From Symbiodinium microadriaticum (taxonomy: Eukaryota; Sar; Dinophyceae; Suessiales; Symbiodiniaceae): a DNA stretch of 64,000 bases. Positions 60,292 through 64,000 of this stretch are shown piece by piece (the stretch's first letter is position 1; each line of letters starts with the position of its first letter). Below the pieces are notes generated by a model that was not told the origin of the DNA, ran no database searches, and was given only the letters and a program-made list of their open reading frames with translations. The position numbers were made by a program, and so were the translations under genes. The stretch lies in contig LSRX01000763.1 of the NCBI GenBank assembly GCA_001939145.1, positions 233,212-297,211 of the forward strand, written 5' to 3'.

Positions 60292-62455
60292 ATGTCTGGG
60301 GAGTGGGTGTCAGGAGACTTCAATCTTGATGATGTGAAGAAAGCCGTGGACAATCTCAAGGTGTACCCCATAGACATGCACTCCTTTCACGAATCCTCAA
60401 GTGGCCCACTTACATTCGCGGATCTTCCTACCCTGGATTTCCCGGCGGGTGGCAAGATAAAGTGTTTCGTTGACTTGGTGCCTGACGTGGATAGCGACGT
60501 CCCCAAAGCTATCATCAAGGAAAGCCTCCAATCCAAGACCTACGAAGATATACCAGCTCCTTTTGGGATGAAGTCTAAGGCTACAGGTCCTTTCAAGCTA
60601 GACATCGCCATCATGCTCCAGCATAACGGTAAGCACACCGTCATCAAAGTGTTCCACTTCCCCCAGCTCATGAAAGTTGACGTGGCTCGAGGCCTTTGTT
60701 ATGGCACACCTTATTGTTTCAACTGGCAGGGAGAGGTGAAGACCATGAAAAAGTGCATTCACTTTGTCTTCGAGAGGTTGGGTGGCTTCCAGTGTCGTCA
60801 ACATGTGTTTAGAACGTCCGAAGAGGGCAAGCCCGAAAACGAACGGTCACAGGAGGAATGGGACTTTGGGTTCGACTTCATAGAGCAGAAAGGCCCGCGC
60901 GAGAATATCAAGAATCGTATGTTGCGTTGGGTGACGGTTCAGACCAGCTGCAAGGATTCGCCCATCTTCCGTTGGCCTCCGGTTTTAGTCGAGAAGTCTC
61001 TTCGCAACCTCGCCCAAGATGGAGTCCTTGCACAAGTTCATACGTCATGGTGCCTAACCCTCTATGACATCGATGTGAGAGTCCTCCAGGCTCTGGCCCC
61101 GCTGTTCTCTTCTTTCTCGGAAAAGGCATTGGGTTTGTTCGGCGAGCCGGGAGCGGGGAAAACCCCAGTGGCGAGGTCGGTGGCTATGGCTTTGTCGCGC
61201 TACTACATCAACCGCATCGGTCAACAGGGCGAGGTTGAACCATCATTCCGACAGGCATCGGAGTTCGATTTTTTTCGAGGTCAATCTGGGCAGGTTTCGC
61301 GATTGAATACAAGTCATTCTACTTTACCTGTGTGTTTAAAGACTTGTGACATCGAAGCTGTTTCCCCCGGTTTGTCTTGCGAATTCTAAGATTCTTCGGC
61401 CCGACATTTTCGATGACGGGACCCTCCCGGAGCAACCGTTCAAGAAGCTCAAGGCTTTCACAGACGTGGGAAACATTGAAAGTATGTCCAAGGAGCGGTG
61501 GGGTGCGGCAAAATGGGTGAAAGGGCAGCCCCGCATTTATTGCGTGAATGATTACGACCGCAATGCGGAGCCCAAAAACGACCTCCCCATCCTATCCCAT
61601 CGTCAAGGCATCATCTCCTATGTCGCGCACAAAGACTTTCTCAACATGCTGGAGCCCGCTTGGTGTCCTAAGGACAAAAACGAGGCAAACGTCATGGCGG
61701 TTTTGAAGCGGACACACATCCTCCTCAACACCAAGACCTTTTTGTACGTCAGGCCCGCTAGCGAGAAAGAGACACCAGTACTTCGTATTCCTTTGGACGA
61801 CAAGCAGGACTTCTTGCATTTGGAATCTCGTGCCGCCTATGACTACCATCGCAAAGGTGGCACGGAGATGCCCAAAGATTTCGATCGCAAGGTTGCGTGG
61901 GAGACGGAATGGATGGAGAAAGTCATGAAGGGGGACCTTTCCGGGCTAAAGTACAGGTGCACCATCATCAAAAAGAATGTCTTCTCAGACCATGTTACTC
62001 CCTCTCTACAACCACAGTTGGATCTAAGCCATGCCCTTGTCAAGAACGTGAGCAATCTTTTCGAAGCCCCAAATCCGTCATCGGCCAGGTCTGATATGGA
62101 AAAGTCCACGTCTTCAGATGCTCAGTCCAAGCCTTCAACGGAAGCATCTACGTCTTCAGATGCGCGACCCTCGAAGAAAGTCAAAATGGAACCCGGCATT
62201 TTCCGAACGCTTACTTCCTCACAAGTTGGGGGGGCCATCGATTTGGATTCCTCGCCAGAGAAACCGCCGCGTCCATCAGTCGTTGAGCAAAGTCTCACCC
62301 AGCAACTCGAAGAGATAATGCAGCAGGACGAGATTCCCAACCCAGGTTCAGTCGATTTTCCTTGTGGTGACGAGGCAGGAGATGCTCATGATGAAGAGGA
62401 TCAGCTTTCATTTGGTGATGACATGGATGTCGTGGAGCAGGAGGATATCCATTGA
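60292..62455 (+). CDS. P-loop NTPase (AAA+/SF3-helicase-like), two exons
   Basis: Predicted as join(60,292-61,293, 61,391-62,455), 688 residues. The first in-frame ATG (60,292) is taken as start. Residues 1-270 are of unknown family. GEPGAGKT at 284-291 is a clear Walker A motif. Directly after the splice junction, RPDIFDDG (337-344) is Walker B-like, and GQPRIYCVND around 382-388 sits where a sensor-1 or SF3 motif C residue is expected, with Asn387. The spacing of about 50 residues between Walker A and B fits AAA+ and Rep-type helicases. The C-terminal 130 residues are Ser-rich and acidic, with basic SKKVKMEP (595-602) and AIDLDSSPE (616-624). Inferred role: ATP-driven remodelling or unwinding of nucleic acid in the nucleus. 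No HUH nuclease motif was found upstream, so a full Rep protein is not supported. It lies 459 bp upstream of a transposase gene on the same strand. Confidence 0.82.
61294..61390 (+). other. Predicted 97-nt phase-0 GT-AG intron
   Basis: The donor is CAG|GTTTCG and the acceptor TTCTAAG|ATT. Removing it joins FFRGQSGQ to ILRPDIFDDG in frame, bringing Walker A and Walker B to normal spacing. If retained, translation runs 32 codons into a stop at 61,387-61,389, before Walker B. The downstream frame has no ATG of its own before Walker B, which argues against two separate genes. Confidence 0.85.
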
Positions 62456-62914
62456 AGAGTCGGTGACTTCCGTGTGAGTGTGTGCAAGTGTGTGTTTGCA
62501 TATGCGCGCGCGTGGATTGTCAGAATGTAGGTGATATAACTCATAGGTTTAGTTGATGCGAAATTGAATGTGGCGCATCGCGCAGACACAACATCATTGC
62601 CCGCGCTGGCAGATTTTGTCTCCCTCGAAGGTAGTGATGTCTTGTTTGCATCATTCAACAAGAATATCATGCAGTGCCCTTAAACTCGAAGACAAAGGTT
62701 GTCATCAAAACGATCCTTACAAGAAGAGGGGCTGCCAGCAGAACACAATGGCCCAGTCATGGCGGCATCTTCTCACGGTGTGCTATGAAAATTGGTGCGT
62801 TCCACATCAACTGTGTTTGCAAACATTCATCTGACAGAGCATTCGTTTGCCAACGCGAAACAGGTGTGTGCAGCATCTCTGGTCGAAAAGATTTGTTTTC
62901 GGTTGTACAGCACC
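62456..62914. other. Intergenic spacer between the NTPase and transposase genes
   Basis: 459 bases with a GTGTGTGT/GCGCGC tract just after the NTPase stop (62,474-62,515). Overlapping short frames lack motifs. The transposase frame is open from 62,792, but without an ATG before 62,915. No telomere-like words occur here, unlike the DNA to the left. Confidence 0.6.
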
Positions 62915-63883
62915 ATGCCGAAGAAAACCATGAAAAGTAGCAGTCATTGTGGAGCCTGGCCTGCCCCTAAAAGGGGCAAAGCCAGAGCTGTCGCAAAGCG
63001 GCCTTCCCAGAAAGTCATCTCCAAATTCGCCAAGATCCCCTACGTGCGTCATGGAACCCCAACCACAGTCAGTAGGCCGAGTCGTGAGCGGTGGGGACGT
63101 TCCATCCAGCAGTTCGCCTCCATGAAGTATCCGAGTCTGGTTCGTCTTCTTCGTCGAGATCAAATTATCCCGGAATGGAGCAACCGACCATGTCCGCATT
63201 GTGGAGCAGGCAAGTTGAGCAAGCTTACGTTCTACCCTTATCGGAAAGTTTGGGCGCACAGATGCAGTGCCAAGTTTTGCCAGAAATATGTCCAACCCCA
63301 CGAATTTCACCCCATTTTCGTGCAGGGAGCTGGTGCCAGCAAAACCAGTCTTCAGACACAGGCCTCCATCCTCCTGTGCGCCACTGCCGCCGTGCCCCAG
63401 CATTGCCTGTCCAAGATCATGGATGTGGACGACAAGATTGTATCGCGCATCTACAACAACCTCGACATCGCACGTGCGCGCTTCGTACTCGCACATGAGA
63501 AACGCATACAGTATGGTGGGAGTGCTCGATGGGAGGATGTTGAGGCTGACGAGGTCGACTTGGGCAAAGGGTTGGTGGAAAACTATGACAAGCCTAAGTT
63601 GAACACAAAGTGGGAGCAGTGGTTGGGAGTGGTTCAGCGTGGTTCACCCGGAAGTCTTCGTCTCATCAGGCTCGATCCGCCGCTCACAAAGCCGCGTTCC
63701 CCCGGACCAGGACCCATCCGGAAACGAGACTGGAAGCCAGTGGCCAAGCAGTATTTGGAGGGTAGGAGAATCGTGCTCCACACGGATGGCGCAAGAGCCT
63801 ACAAGCTCAAACTAGACCAAGTTCAGCACTGCAATGTAGTACACAAGAAAAAGCAAGTGAAGGTGAACGGCAAGGCGGCATGA
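62915..63883 (+). CDS. IS1595/ISXO2-like (Merlin-type) transposase, C-terminus missing
   Basis: 322 residues from ATG 62,915 to TGA. The N-terminus is basic (KRGKARAVAKRP, 19-30), a likely nuclear signal. A zinc ribbon follows: CPHC at 93-96 and CSAKFC at 117-122. Residues about 145-195 look like the helical segment that precedes the catalytic core in this family. The DDE core shows EADEVDLG (Asp212) and LHTDGARAY (Asp291), the family's first two acidic residues. In IS1595/ISXO2 and Merlin enzymes a third acidic or Asn residue follows in a segment after the His that is matched here by CNVVHKKKQVKVNGK (306-320). That segment is absent: the frame stops two codons later. Either a final exon lies beyond a splice site near 63,876 or the gene is truncated. 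Function: cut-and-paste transposition; activity is doubtful as annotated. Confidence 0.8.
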   Translation: MPKKTMKSSSHCGAWPAPKRGKARAVAKRPSQKVISKFAKIPYVRHGTPTTVSRPSRERWGRSIQQFASMKYPSLVRLLRRDQIIPEWSNRPCPHCGAGKLSKLTFYPYRKVWAHRCSAKFCQKYVQPHEFHPIFVQGAGASKTSLQTQASILLCATAAVPQHCLSKIMDVDDKIVSRIYNNLDIARARFVLAHEKRIQYGGSARWEDVEADEVDLGKGLVENYDKPKLNTKWEQWLGVVQRGSPGSLRLIRLDPPLTKPRSPGPGPIRKRDWKPVAKQYLEGRRIVLHTDGARAYKLKLDQVQHCNVVHKKKQVKVNGKAA

Positions 63884-64000
63884 CAGAATTGAGTAACTTG
63901 TAGTTTTCATTTTGCGGGTTTAGAAGTTTAAGCGTTAGCTCCTATTATCTCCTTAGCAGCCTACCTGAAGTAAGAGTCGAACCAACACTAAGGAAAAAAA
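63884..64000. other. Downstream end of window
   Basis: Unique sequence, with a TTTAG word and an A-run at the edge. An in-frame TGA also occurs at 63,890-63,892. No transposase C-terminal motif is visible in any frame, and no inverted repeat matching the upstream region was found. Confidence 0.5.

Noticed and set aside
60598..61129. Minus-strand and off-frame ORFs inside the NTPase gene
   Set aside because: Shadows of the coding strand; the plus frame carries the Walker A motif and joins cleanly across the intron.
60292..61140. HUH endonuclease domain ahead of the NTPase (as in CRESS-DNA Rep or Helitron)
   Set aside because: No His-hydrophobic-His motif with a downstream catalytic Tyr at suitable spacing was seen; the N-terminal region stays unassigned.
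61346..62455. Exon 2 read as a separate gene
   Set aside because: Its apparent start is a GTG within the intron, it lacks Walker A, and splicing to the upstream frame restores a standard P-loop NTPase layout.
62807..63496. 229-codon minus-strand frame opposite the transposase
   Set aside because: The plus strand carries the zinc ribbon and DDE motifs in order; the minus frame has no motif and is a shadow.

Overview
The window looks like nuclear DNA of a microbial eukaryote. The best guess is a dinoflagellate or a close relative, but this is inference. The reasons are plant/alveolate-type CCCTAAA/TTTAGGG motifs scattered in both orientations through most of the non-satellite DNA, very gene-poor sequence rich in simple repeats and small inverted-repeat elements, no bacterial gene organisation, and a spliced gene beside an IS1595/ISXO2-type (Merlin-like) transposase gene. 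A GT-AG intron proves a eukaryote-type gene. The exact lineage cannot be settled from sequence alone.

Layout. (1) Positions 1-42,330 are one tandem array of a 167-bp C/A-rich satellite, about 253 copies, apparently uniform until its last, decayed copy; it runs off the left edge. The monomer is built from degenerate CCCTAAA-like words and has two G-quadruplex-type motifs per copy on the minus strand. (2) 42,331-46,760 is microsatellite country: CTAT/CCTA tetranucleotides, GT and AT runs, a 130-bp tandem duplication, and a perfect TAGTG pentamer array of about 1.95 kb that starts at a single N and decays at its right end. (3) 46,760-60,100 is an intergenic mosaic of short telomere-like blocks that switch orientation many times, mixed with at least five families of short inverted-repeat (MITE-like) elements, a hairpin-rich 180-bp repeat, and a roughly 600-bp cassette bounded by inverted repeats. 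I see no convincing gene there, only a few weak open frames. (4) 60,292-63,883 holds the only strong genes, both on the plus strand.

The gene pair. The first gene (two exons, 688 residues predicted) is a P-loop NTPase with a Walker A motif at the end of exon 1 and Walker B and sensor-like motifs at the start of exon 2, followed by a low-complexity tail with a predicted nuclear localisation signal, a SUMO-acceptor-like site and a SUMO-interaction-like motif. The second gene (322 residues to its stop) has a zinc ribbon and the first two acidic residues of an ISXO2-like DDE transposase; the third catalytic residue is not in the window. An NTPase next to a transposase, in the same orientation and 459 bp apart, suggests a two-gene mobile element. 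This is the most interesting candidate system here, but its termini are not established.
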